Source: Pseudomonas sp. FeN3W
Lineage (GTDB): Bacteria; Pseudomonadota; Gammaproteobacteria; Pseudomonadales; Pseudomonadaceae
Length of the DNA stretch: 64,000 nucleotides
Assembly: GCA_030263805.2 (NCBI GenBank)
Contig: CP136010.1
Location: forward strand, 558,001-622,000
Direction: 5' to 3'
Below, in pieces: positions 41,554-50,046 of this stretch (its first letter is position 1; every line of letters starts with the position of its first letter). The notes beneath the pieces were generated by a model, which was not told the origin of the DNA, did no database searches, and worked only from the letters and a program-made list of their open reading frames with translations. Made by a program: the position numbers and the translations under genes.

Positions 41554-42603
41554 ATGTCCACACTGCGCTCGCTGAACAAGACCCTCCTCGCTGCCGGCCT
41601 GGCCGTCGCGACATTGTTTTCACCGCTGGCCAGCCAGGCTGCCGATAAGCTGAAGATCGGCACCGTGGTCTGGGCCGGCTATGGCCCCTTCTACGTCGCC
41701 GACAAGCTCGACCTGTTCAAGCCCCACGACCTGGACGTGGAGCTGCAGTTCTTCAACGATCCGGCGCTGATTCCCACCGCCATGGTCAGCCGCGCACTGG
41801 ACGGCGGCATGCTCACCTACGATCAGGTGGTGGCCTCGGTCGCCAAGGGCCTCAAGCACCGGGTGGTGATGCCCATCGACTTCTCCAACGGCGGTGACGC
41901 CATCGTCGCCGACGCCTCGATCCAGTCGGTCGCCGACTTCAAGGGCAAGAAGGTCGGCTTCAATCCGCTGTCACCCTCGGACTTCCTGCTCGCCTACGCG
42001 CTGCAGCAGAACGGCATGAGCGACCAGGACATCGACGCCGTCAACATGACCCCGGAAGGCATCCCCGGCGCCATGGCCTCGGGCAACCTGCCGGTCGGCG
42101 TGACCTACGAGCCCAACGTCTCGCAAATCCTCTCCATGGGCGGCGGCGACAAGTTCAAGGTGGTCTATTCGTCCAAGGACGCACCGGGGCTGATCACCGA
42201 CGTGCTGGTCTTCGACGAGGCGGTGATCGCCAGGAAGCCCGCCGCCATCAAGGCGATGATCCAGGGCTACATGGACGGCCTGGCCTACATGCAGGCGCAC
42301 CCCGAGGAGTCGGCTGAGATCATCGGCGAGGTGCTCGGCGTCAGCGCCGAGGAGGCGGTGGAGCAGATGGCCGGCGCCTACAACATCCCGCTCGCCGAGA
42401 TGGGCAAGAGCTTCGCGCCCGGTGAAGACACCCATTCCTTCCATGGCAGCGGCGCGATCATCGCCAAGCTGCTCAAGGACAACGGGCAGATCCCGACCAT
42501 CCCCGATTTCAGCCAGACCTACGACGCCCAGTTCACCGAAGCGCTCGCCCAGCAAGCCGACGCCGGGCGGGCCATCGCCCGCCTGTGCTGGAGAAGACCA
42601 TGA
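41554..42603 (+). CDS. ABC transporter periplasmic binding protein (NMT1/SsuA-like), first gene after riboswitch 2
   Basis: 349 residues with a signal peptide (about 1-29, ending ASQA). The mature start LKIGTVVWAGYGPFYVADKL and the region GNLPVGVTYEPNV are typical of NMT1/THI5-like binding proteins for small organic cations, sulfonates and nitriles. The stop overlaps the desaturase-like gene by four bases; the last dozen residues (AGRAIARLCWRRP) look unlike a family ending and may reflect a shifted stop. Its probable partners are the permease and ATPase eight and nine genes further down the same operon. Confidence 0.85.
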   Translation: MSTLRSLNKTLLAAGLAVATLFSPLASQAADKLKIGTVVWAGYGPFYVADKLDLFKPHDLDVELQFFNDPALIPTAMVSRALDGGMLTYDQVVASVAKGLKHRVVMPIDFSNGGDAIVADASIQSVADFKGKKVGFNPLSPSDFLLAYALQQNGMSDQDIDAVNMTPEGIPGAMASGNLPVGVTYEPNVSQILSMGGGDKFKVVYSSKDAPGLITDVLVFDEAVIARKPAAIKAMIQGYMDGLAYMQAHPEESAEIIGEVLGVSAEEAVEQMAGAYNIPLAEMGKSFAPGEDTHSFHGSGAIIAKLLKDNGQIPTIPDFSQTYDAQFTEALAQQADAGRAIARLCWRRP

Positions 42604-43622
42604 CTGCCAAACCCCTGTACCGCTACGCCGATGGACGCCTGCCCAATACCCTGGCGATCCTCTACACCGCGCTCGCCTACGGCGGCGGTCTGGCCCTGCT
42701 GTTCGCCGGTAACGGCTGGCTGAACGCGCTGGGCACGTTGTTGCTGGCCCACGGCATGATCATCGCCGCCTACCTGATCCACGAATTCGCCCATGGCGCC
42801 ATTTTCAGCGTGCCCAGGCACAACGAATGGGCCGGCAATGTCTGCAGCTGGCTGTGCGGCAGTTGCTACGCCGAGTTCCAGGACCTGCGCAAGAAGCACA
42901 TGCGCCACCACGTCGACCGCGCCGACGTGATCACCTTCGACAGCAAGGCCTTCCTCAGGGCGCGCCCGCTGTGGTTGCAGAAGCTGGTGCTGACGCTGGA
43001 ATGGGCCTATGTGCCGGCGGTGGAACTGATCATGCACTTCTACGTGATCGCCCTGCCCTTCATCACCGACAACGACAAGCACCGCGCCCGCCGCGGCAAG
43101 GTCGCCGCGGTGCTGGCCATTCGCACGCTGCTCTTCGCCGGGCTCGCCGCGCTCTCGCTCAAGGCCGTGCTGCTCTACGCCGTGGCCTGGATGATCATGC
43201 TCAGCGTGCTGCGCTTCGCCGATGCCTATCAGCACACCTACGAGGCCTTCGCCGTGCTGGAAGATGGCGGCAAGCTGCCGGAGGACAAGCGCCGCGACCG
43301 CAGCTACGAGCAGCAGAACACCTACAGCAACGTGGTTTCCGAACGCTGGCCGGCGCTGAACCTGCTGCTGCTCAACTTTTCCTTCCACAACGCCCACCAC
43401 GAGAAGCCCGTGGCGCCCTGGTACCGCCTGCCCAGGCTGCATGCCGAGCTGTACGGCAGTACCTACAACCAGGTCATCCCGATGCGCAAGCTGCTCGGCA
43501 GTTTCCACCGCTACCGCGTACGCCGCGTGCTGGACGATGACTACGGCGTAGTCAGCGAAGGGCCGAACAAGGCCGACCACTTCTACGGCGCCGTGGGCGT
43601 CTCCTTCCTGACGGCGGTGTGA
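42600..43622 (+). CDS. Fatty acid desaturase-superfamily membrane diiron enzyme
   Basis: 340 residues from the ATG at 42600 overlapping the previous stop. Three histidine clusters fit the membrane diiron desaturase/hydroxylase family: HEFAHG, KHMRHHVD and FHNAHHEK. Hydrophobic segments flank them (about 17-60, 128-150, 160-195). Such enzymes use O2 to desaturate or hydroxylate C-H bonds. Nothing in the context concerns lipids; with a guanidine riboswitch, a creatininase and two dehydrogenases, a hydroxylase acting on the carbon next to a guanidino nitrogen is an attractive but unproven role. Confidence 0.82.
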   Translation: MTAKPLYRYADGRLPNTLAILYTALAYGGGLALLFAGNGWLNALGTLLLAHGMIIAAYLIHEFAHGAIFSVPRHNEWAGNVCSWLCGSCYAEFQDLRKKHMRHHVDRADVITFDSKAFLRARPLWLQKLVLTLEWAYVPAVELIMHFYVIALPFITDNDKHRARRGKVAAVLAIRTLLFAGLAALSLKAVLLYAVAWMIMLSVLRFADAYQHTYEAFAVLEDGGKLPEDKRRDRSYEQQNTYSNVVSERWPALNLLLLNFSFHNAHHEKPVAPWYRLPRLHAELYGSTYNQVIPMRKLLGSFHRYRVRRVLDDDYGVVSEGPNKADHFYGAVGVSFLTAV

Positions 43623-43623
43623 C

Positions 43624-44412
43624 ATGCACAAGGCACTGGATTACCGCGGCCGCTGCGTGGTCATCACCGGCGCCGCCGGCGGCATCGGTCGCGGCCTGGC
43701 GCAGAGTTTCGCCGCGGCCGGCGCCACCCTGGAACTGCTCGACCGCGACGCCGACGCCCTCGCCCGGCTTGCCGACGAACTCGCTGGCGAGACGTCGCTG
43801 CACTGCACCGCGCTGGACCTGGGCGATCGGCAGGCGGTGCAGCAGTACGCCGATGACCTCGCCTGCCGTGGGCTCAATGCCGATGTACTGATCAACAACG
43901 CCGGCGTCGAGTACGCCACGCCGCTGGGCGAGTGCAGCTTCGAGGCCGATCAGCGCTGGTCGGCCCTGCTGGAGAACAACGTCGGCTCCATGCAGCGCCT
44001 GACCCGCGCGCTGCTGCCACGCCTGCGCGCCGGCGCCAGCGTGATCAACCAGGCCTCGATCTGGGGGCTGAAAGGCGTGCCGGGCTTTTCCGCCTATGTC
44101 GCCAGCAAGCACGCGGTGGTCGGCCTGACCCGCTCGCTGGCCTGGGAACTGGGCCCGCGGCGCATCCGGGTGAACGCGGTGTGCCCCGGCTGGATCGGCA
44201 CCGATGCGGCCATGCGCTCGCTGCAGGTGATGGCCGACGCCAACGGCCGCAGCGACAGCGCCGAGCTGGCGGCGATCCTCGCCAACCAGGCCATCCCGGA
44301 GTTGCTGACACCGGCCGACCTGGGCGGCACCTTCCTGTTTCTCGGCTCGCCACTGGCCGCCGCCCTGACCGGCCAGGCGCTGTCGGTCAGCCATGGCGAG
44401 GTGATGCACTGA
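43624..44412 (+). CDS. Short-chain dehydrogenase/reductase 1
   Basis: 262 residues, 1 base after the desaturase-like gene. Classical SDR: TGAAGGIGRGLA (cofactor glycine motif), NNAGVEYA, the catalytic Ser in INQASIWG and YVASK (Tyr and Lys). LLDRD at the end of the second strand places an Asp that favours NAD over NADP. Presumed to oxidise an alcohol or carbinol intermediate made by the preceding oxygenase-like enzyme. Its stop shares one base with the next start. Confidence 0.85.
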   Translation: MHKALDYRGRCVVITGAAGGIGRGLAQSFAAAGATLELLDRDADALARLADELAGETSLHCTALDLGDRQAVQQYADDLACRGLNADVLINNAGVEYATPLGECSFEADQRWSALLENNVGSMQRLTRALLPRLRAGASVINQASIWGLKGVPGFSAYVASKHAVVGLTRSLAWELGPRRIRVNAVCPGWIGTDAAMRSLQVMADANGRSDSAELAAILANQAIPELLTPADLGGTFLFLGSPLAAALTGQALSVSHGEVMH

Positions 44413-45167
44413 TGGCTGCCATCTTCACCGGCCAGACCGCCCTGGTCACCGGCGCGGCAACCGGTATCGGCCGCGCCACCGCGCTCGCGCTGGCCGCCGA
44501 AGGCGCGCGGGTCTGGATCAACCATCGCGACCAACACAACCTGGCGGAACAATTGCTCGAGCAGATCATCGCCAACGGCGGCGCCGCCTGGGCCATCGAG
44601 GCCGATGTCAGCGATCCGGCCGCGGTCGCGGCAATGTTCGAGACCATCGAGGCGCAAGGGCCGCTGGATCTGCTGGTCAACAACGCCGGGGTGATCCTGG
44701 AAAAGCCCTTTCTCGAGACCAGCGAGGCGGACTGGGCAAGGGTGCTGGGCGTCGACCTCGGCGGCGTCTACCGCTGCTGCCGTCATGCACTGGCGCGGAT
44801 GCAGCCACGGCGCAGCGGCGCCATCGTCAATGTCGCCTCGGACCTCGGGTTTCTCGGCCGCGAACAGTACGTCGTCTACTGCACGGCCAAGGCCGGGGTG
44901 ATCGGCCTCACCCGTTCGCTCGCGCGCGAATTCGCTGCCGACGGCATCCGCATCAATGGCGTCGCACCAGGCCCCATCGCCACGGCGATGGTCAGCCCGG
45001 AGCACATGAGCGATGAGTGGATGGCCAAGGAGCTGGCGATCCCCATGGCGCGCCTGGGCACGCCGGAGGAAGTCGCGGCGGCCATCGTCTTTCTGCTTTC
45101 GCCGCAGGCGAGCTACTTCACCGGACAACTGCTCGGGCCCAACGGCGGCTCCTGGATGGGCGCATGA
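44412..45167 (+). CDS. Short-chain dehydrogenase/reductase 2
   Basis: 251 residues from the ATG at 44412 (MAAIFTGQTALV), overlapping the previous stop by one base. SDR motifs: TGAATGIGRATA, NNAGVILE, VNVASDLGFLG and YCTAK. INHRD at the end of strand two suggests a different cofactor preference (NADP) from SDR 1. The ending GPNGGSWMGA is typical of the glucose dehydrogenase/FabG-like branch. The substrate is unknown. Confidence 0.85.
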   Translation: MAAIFTGQTALVTGAATGIGRATALALAAEGARVWINHRDQHNLAEQLLEQIIANGGAAWAIEADVSDPAAVAAMFETIEAQGPLDLLVNNAGVILEKPFLETSEADWARVLGVDLGGVYRCCRHALARMQPRRSGAIVNVASDLGFLGREQYVVYCTAKAGVIGLTRSLAREFAADGIRINGVAPGPIATAMVSPEHMSDEWMAKELAIPMARLGTPEEVAAAIVFLLSPQASYFTGQLLGPNGGSWMGA

Positions 45168-46048
45168 ACAGCCTGATGCCACAGGGCATGCTGATCGGCG
45201 GCGCCATCATGTGGGGCCTGGGCTGGCTGCCGCTGCAGTTCTTCGCCGCGCGCGGCCTGGCCGGCATGCCGCTGGTGCTGCTGACCTATTCGCTGCTCAG
45301 CCTGCTGGCGCTGCCGGTGCTCTGGCAGCAGCGCCGGGAGTGGGCGAGCCAGTATCGCCAGGTACTCACCATGGGCCTGTGCGGCGGCTGGGCCACCGCG
45401 GCACTGGTCACCGCCCTGGCTGACGGCAACGTGGTGCGGGTCATGCTGCTGTTCTACCTGGCGCCGGTGTGGGCGATGGTCGGCGGCTGGCTGCTGCTGG
45501 GCGAACGCCTCAGCGGCACACGGCTGTTCGCCCTGGGGCTGGCGATGCTGGGCATCGGCCTGACCCTCGGCGTCACGGGCGAAGCCCTGGACGCGCCGGG
45601 CGCGAACGACTGGCTGGCGCTTTCCGCCGGCCTCGCCTTCAGCCTCAACAACCTCGCCACTCGTGCCGCCGACCGGGTGCCGCTGGCGAGCAAGGCGCTG
45701 GTCAGCTTCGTCGGCAGCGCGCTGCTCGGTGGGCTGTTCTGCCTGCTGCTGCGCCAGCCACTTCCGCCCCTGGATCTGACCCTGAGCTGGCAGATCGCCC
45801 TGCTCGCCCTCGGCTGGCTGGTCAGCATGGCCGCCGTGCAGTACGGCCTGACTCATCTGGAAGCCGGCCGCGCCGCGGTGCTGGTGGTGTTCGAGCTGAT
45901 CGCCGCAGTGCTGTCCTCGGCCTGGTTCGGCAGCCACGCCATCGGCCCGAACGAATGGCTCGGCGCCGCCCTGATCACCACCGCCACGCTGATCGCCGGC
46001 TGGCCGGAACGTCCCCTTTCAATCGCGACAAGGAGCACCTGCGCATGA
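45164..46048 (+). CDS. EamA/DMT-superfamily transporter
   Basis: 294 residues from the ATG at 45164 (MNSLMPQGML) overlapping the SDR 2 stop by four bases. About ten predicted helices in two EamA halves (for example MLIGGAIMWGLGWLPLQFF and LALGWLVSMAAVQYGL). Drug/metabolite transporters of this family move amino acids, amines or drugs, often outward. Other guanidine riboswitches control small multidrug-resistance exporters of guanidinium, so an efflux or exchange role is plausible. It overlaps the creatininase gene. Confidence 0.85.
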   Translation: MNSLMPQGMLIGGAIMWGLGWLPLQFFAARGLAGMPLVLLTYSLLSLLALPVLWQQRREWASQYRQVLTMGLCGGWATAALVTALADGNVVRVMLLFYLAPVWAMVGGWLLLGERLSGTRLFALGLAMLGIGLTLGVTGEALDAPGANDWLALSAGLAFSLNNLATRAADRVPLASKALVSFVGSALLGGLFCLLLRQPLPPLDLTLSWQIALLALGWLVSMAAVQYGLTHLEAGRAAVLVVFELIAAVLSSAWFGSHAIGPNEWLGAALITTATLIAGWPERPLSIATRSTCA

Positions 46049-46806
46049 CCGTGCACATGGATCAACTGAGCTGGGTCGATTACGAACGCCGCGTGCGCGA
46101 GGGCACCGTGGTCTTCCTGCCCTGCGGCGCCACCGAGCAGCATGGCCCGCACCTGCCGCTGGGCACCGACGCGCTGCTGGCCAGCGCCATCAGCGCCGAG
46201 GTGGCGGCGCAGGTCGGCGGGCTGGTCGCCCCTGCGCTGTCATACGGCTATAAGTCGCAACCCAAATGCGGCGGCGGCCAGCACTTCTGCGGCACCACCA
46301 GTCTGGATGGTGCGACCTTGAGCGCCCTGGTGCGCGACGCCGTGCGTGAGTTCCATCGCCACGGTGTGCGCCGCCTGGTTCTGGTGCTCGGCCATTACGA
46401 GAACCAGTGGTTCGTCGCCGAGGGCATCCAGCTGGCGCTGCGCGACCTCGGGCCGAACGCCGGGCTGGAGGTGATGCGACTGGAGCACTGGGATTTCTGC
46501 CACGAGCAGACCCTGACCGACATCTTCCCGGAAGGCTTCCCCGGTTTCGCGCTGGAGCATGCCGCGGTGATCGAGACCTCGCTGATGCTGCATTTCCATC
46601 CGCAACTGGTCGCGCTGGAAAAGATCCCCGACGACGCCCCGGCCGACTTTCCACCCTACGACATGTACCCCACCCGTACCGAATGGGTGCCGCCCTCCGG
46701 GGTGCTGTCCTCGGCCAGAGGCTCCAGCGCGGCGAAAGGCCAGCGGCTGGCCCACGACATCGTCGAAGGCATCGCCGCCGCGGTGTGCAAGGAGTTTGCC
46801 CTGTGA
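46045..46806 (+). CDS. Creatininase (creatinine amidohydrolase) family
   Basis: 253 residues from the ATG at 46045, overlapping the EamA stop. The metal ligands of P. putida creatininase are conserved: Glu and His in GATEQHG, Asp in LGTDALL, His and Glu in GHYENQW. YGYKSQ, GGGQHF and GTTSLDGATL match the true creatininase branch, as does HWDFCHEQ with the catalytic Trp. It is closer to genuine creatininase than to the mycofactocin or FAPy-type relatives. The family opens a cyclic amidine such as creatinine to creatine. No creatinase gene is present in the window. Confidence 0.88.
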   Translation: MTVHMDQLSWVDYERRVREGTVVFLPCGATEQHGPHLPLGTDALLASAISAEVAAQVGGLVAPALSYGYKSQPKCGGGQHFCGTTSLDGATLSALVRDAVREFHRHGVRRLVLVLGHYENQWFVAEGIQLALRDLGPNAGLEVMRLEHWDFCHEQTLTDIFPEGFPGFALEHAAVIETSLMLHFHPQLVALEKIPDDAPADFPPYDMYPTRTEWVPPSGVLSSARGSSAAKGQRLAHDIVEGIAAAVCKEFAL

Positions 46807-47462
46807 GCCTGACGACGAACCCGCTGTTCCTCGAGCATACGGCGTTGCTGGTGATCGACATGCAGCGCGACTTCTGCGCGCTGGGCGGATACGCCGACCA
46901 GGCCGGCATGGACGTCAGCCGCCTGCGCGCGCCGATCCCGGCGATCCAGGCGCTGCTGGATCGCGCGCGCGGCGTGGGCATGCTGGTGGTGCACACCCGT
47001 GAAGGCCATCGACCGGATCTTTCCGACCTGCCCGAGCCCAAACGCCGCCGCGCCCAGGCCACCGGCGCTCCCATCGGCAGCCCCGGCCCCCTCGGCCGTC
47101 TGCTGGTGCGCGGCGAATTCGGTCATGACCTGATCGACGAGCTGCAACCGCGCGCCGGCGAGCCGGTGATCGACAAGCCGGGCTACAGCGCCTTCGCCCA
47201 TACCGATCTGGAACTGATCCTGCGCCGCCGCGGTATCGAGCGGCTGATCCTGACCGGCGTGACCACCGAGGTCTGCGTGGCCTCGACGCTGCGCCAGGCC
47301 ATCGACCTTGGCTTCGACTGCCTGACCGTCCGTGACGCCTGCGCCTCGGCCGACCCGCAACTGCATGCGGCTGCGCTGGCGATGATCGGGGTGGAAGGCG
47401 GCCTGTTCGGCAGCGTGATCGACAGCCATCGGCTGCTGAGCCAGCTGGAGGGATCGCCATGA
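46803..47462 (+). CDS. Isochorismatase-like amidohydrolase (biuret/guanylurea hydrolase type)
   Basis: 219 residues from a GTG start at 46803 overlapping the creatininase stop (GTGA). The catalytic triad is Asp19 (VIDMQRDF), Lys125 (IDKPGYSAF) and Cys158 (TTEVCVAS). HTREGHRPDLSDLP and the GSPGPLGRLL region match biuret hydrolase as I recall it. Glu198 in VEGGLFG stands where biuret hydrolase has an active-site Gln, which would suit a positively charged guanidino substrate. Guanylurea hydrolase, which supplies the guanidine pathway in a P. mendocina strain, belongs to this same family. Confidence 0.85.
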   Translation: MSLTTNPLFLEHTALLVIDMQRDFCALGGYADQAGMDVSRLRAPIPAIQALLDRARGVGMLVVHTREGHRPDLSDLPEPKRRRAQATGAPIGSPGPLGRLLVRGEFGHDLIDELQPRAGEPVIDKPGYSAFAHTDLELILRRRGIERLILTGVTTEVCVASTLRQAIDLGFDCLTVRDACASADPQLHAAALAMIGVEGGLFGSVIDSHRLLSQLEGSP

Positions 47463-47511
47463 CCCCCCGGCCTGATCGCGTCCGAAGCACGTCATTTGCG
47501 GAGCATTACCC

Positions 47512-48321
47512 ATGAAAACCGTTCCCGATGCCTATCTCGGCGTCTGGCGCCGTCGCCTGCTGACCACCACGGCCGGCCTGCGCGACGAAACCAGCGAAGT
47601 CTACTGGCTGCAGACCGCCAGCCTGCACGCCGACCTGCGTCTGCCGGGGGGGCAACCCGTGGCACCGGCAGCTTCGCTTGAAACCTGCAGCCATGCCCAG
47701 CAGTTGGCGCTGAGTGAACAGGCCGGCTTTGCCGGCATCACCGAGGTCAACGGCGATATCTGCCAGTGGCATCGGCTGATCGACTTCCAGCCGCCGGGCG
47801 GGCCTGCGGATATCGGCCTGATGCGCTTCGAGACCCCGCAGCGGCTGCTGGAAGACGGGCTGGACGGCAGCTATCACGAAATCTGGCAGCGCCTGCCGGA
47901 ATCGCAGGGGCGCAACTGGGGGATCTGGCTGCGCGCGGCGGAGCAGCCAGCCCGCCAGGCCTGCCTGCTGGTAGCGGGCGACTACTTCCTGTTCGCCGCC
48001 GAGCGGCCGATTCTGCTGCCGGCCAGCTCGGGGCATCTGCGTGAACAGCTGGCCGCCGTCGGGCCCGCGTTGCGGCCGCAGCTGCTGGCCTGCGAGCTGT
48101 CCTTCGGCCGCCACCGCAACGGCGCCACACCCTGGCAGATCACCCATTCGACGCTGCCCGGCCGCGTCGGCGACGCGCTGCTGTCGAGCTACTGGAACTT
48201 CGCCGACCCCGCCAGTCTGCCCGCCGCGGACCTCGCCGCGCTCGGCCGTTATCCGGCGGCCGGCGGCTGGCAACGCGTCGAACTGGATGTGCCCACCGCT
48301 ACACAGGAGGTCCCCGCATGA
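47512..48321 (+). CDS. Hypothetical protein, possibly HRI1-like
   Basis: 269 residues, 49 bases after the amidase gene, with a GGAG site upstream. No signal peptide or membrane helix. The segments DETSEVYWLQTASLHADLRL, WHRLIDFQPP and LLVAGDYFLFA recall a little-studied family with the yeast HRI1 name attached in databases (beta-barrel, lipocalin-like); this is a weak recollection. It overlaps the permease gene by four bases, so it is firmly part of the riboswitch-2 operon. It may bind the substrate or an intermediate; no catalytic motif is recognised. Confidence 0.65.
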   Translation: MKTVPDAYLGVWRRRLLTTTAGLRDETSEVYWLQTASLHADLRLPGGQPVAPAASLETCSHAQQLALSEQAGFAGITEVNGDICQWHRLIDFQPPGGPADIGLMRFETPQRLLEDGLDGSYHEIWQRLPESQGRNWGIWLRAAEQPARQACLLVAGDYFLFAAERPILLPASSGHLREQLAAVGPALRPQLLACELSFGRHRNGATPWQITHSTLPGRVGDALLSSYWNFADPASLPAADLAALGRYPAAGGWQRVELDVPTATQEVPA

Positions 48322-49192
48322 CTGCACAGATCAGCATTCCCTCCACTGCCCCCGCCGCTCAACAACGACACACCACAGCACCCGTCGCGCGGGCCGAACC
48401 GGTGATGAGCAAAGGCAGTTTCTGGCGCATTCGCGGCGAACTCTCACGGCGCAGTGCCTGGCTGCTGACCGGCGCCGGGCTGAGCCTGCCCTTCGTCGTC
48501 TGGTGGCTGTGGACCGCCCTCGGCCTCGCCGACCCGATGTTCATGCCGAGCCCCGGCGCAGTGCTCGAGCGTATCGGCCGCTGGTGGACCAGCGAGGGGC
48601 TGCTGGGGGACATCGGCATCAGCGTCTGGCGGGTCATGGCAGGCTTCGGCGCCTCGGCGCTGATCGCCCTGCCACTGGGGCTGTACATCGGCACCTACCG
48701 GCCGGTGCAGGCCTTTCTCGAGCCGCTCACCGACTTCATCCGCTACATGCCCGCCGTTGCCTTCATTCCGCTGGTGATGCTCTGGGTCGGCATCGACGAG
48801 GGCTCCAAGGTACTGATCATCTTCATCGGCACCTTCTTCCAGATGGTGCTGATGGTCGCCGAGGACGTGCGCCGCGTGCCCATGGCACAGATCGAGGCGG
48901 CGCAGACCATGGGCGCCAACCGCAGCGAGATCGTCAAGCTGGTGATCCTGCCCTCGGCCAGGCCGGCGCTGCTCGACACCCTGCGCATCACCTGTGGCTG
49001 GGCCTGGACCTACCTGGTGGTGGCCGAGCTGGTCGCCGCCAATTCCGGCCTCGGCTACGCCATCCTCAAGGCGCAGCGCTACATGCATACCGACAAGATC
49101 TTCGCCGGCATCCTGCTGATCGGTCTGATCGGCCTGCTCACCGACCAGGCCTTCCGCTGGTTGCACCGCCGCGCCTTCCCCTGGATGAGGAA

Positions 49193-49196
<4 letters not shown>
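48318..49196 (+). CDS. ABC transporter permease of the riboswitch-2 operon
   Basis: 292 residues from the ATG at 48318 overlapping the previous stop. A long cytoplasmic N-terminus precedes six helices. The EAA loop is MAQIEAAQTMGANRSEIVKL, diagnostic of SsuC/TauC-type import permeases. Distinct in sequence from the permease at 30591. With the binding protein at 41554 and the ATPase that follows it makes a complete importer. It overlaps the ATPase gene by four bases. Confidence 0.9.
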
Positions 49197-50038
<842 letters not shown>

Positions 50039-50046
50039 AGCCGGCC

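Noticed and set aside
47480..47500. AAGCAC-GTCAT-TTGCG as a sigma-54 promoter before the unknown gene of the riboswitch-2 operon
   Set aside because: The invariant GG of the -24 element is missing and the genes on both sides are part of one tightly spaced operon.
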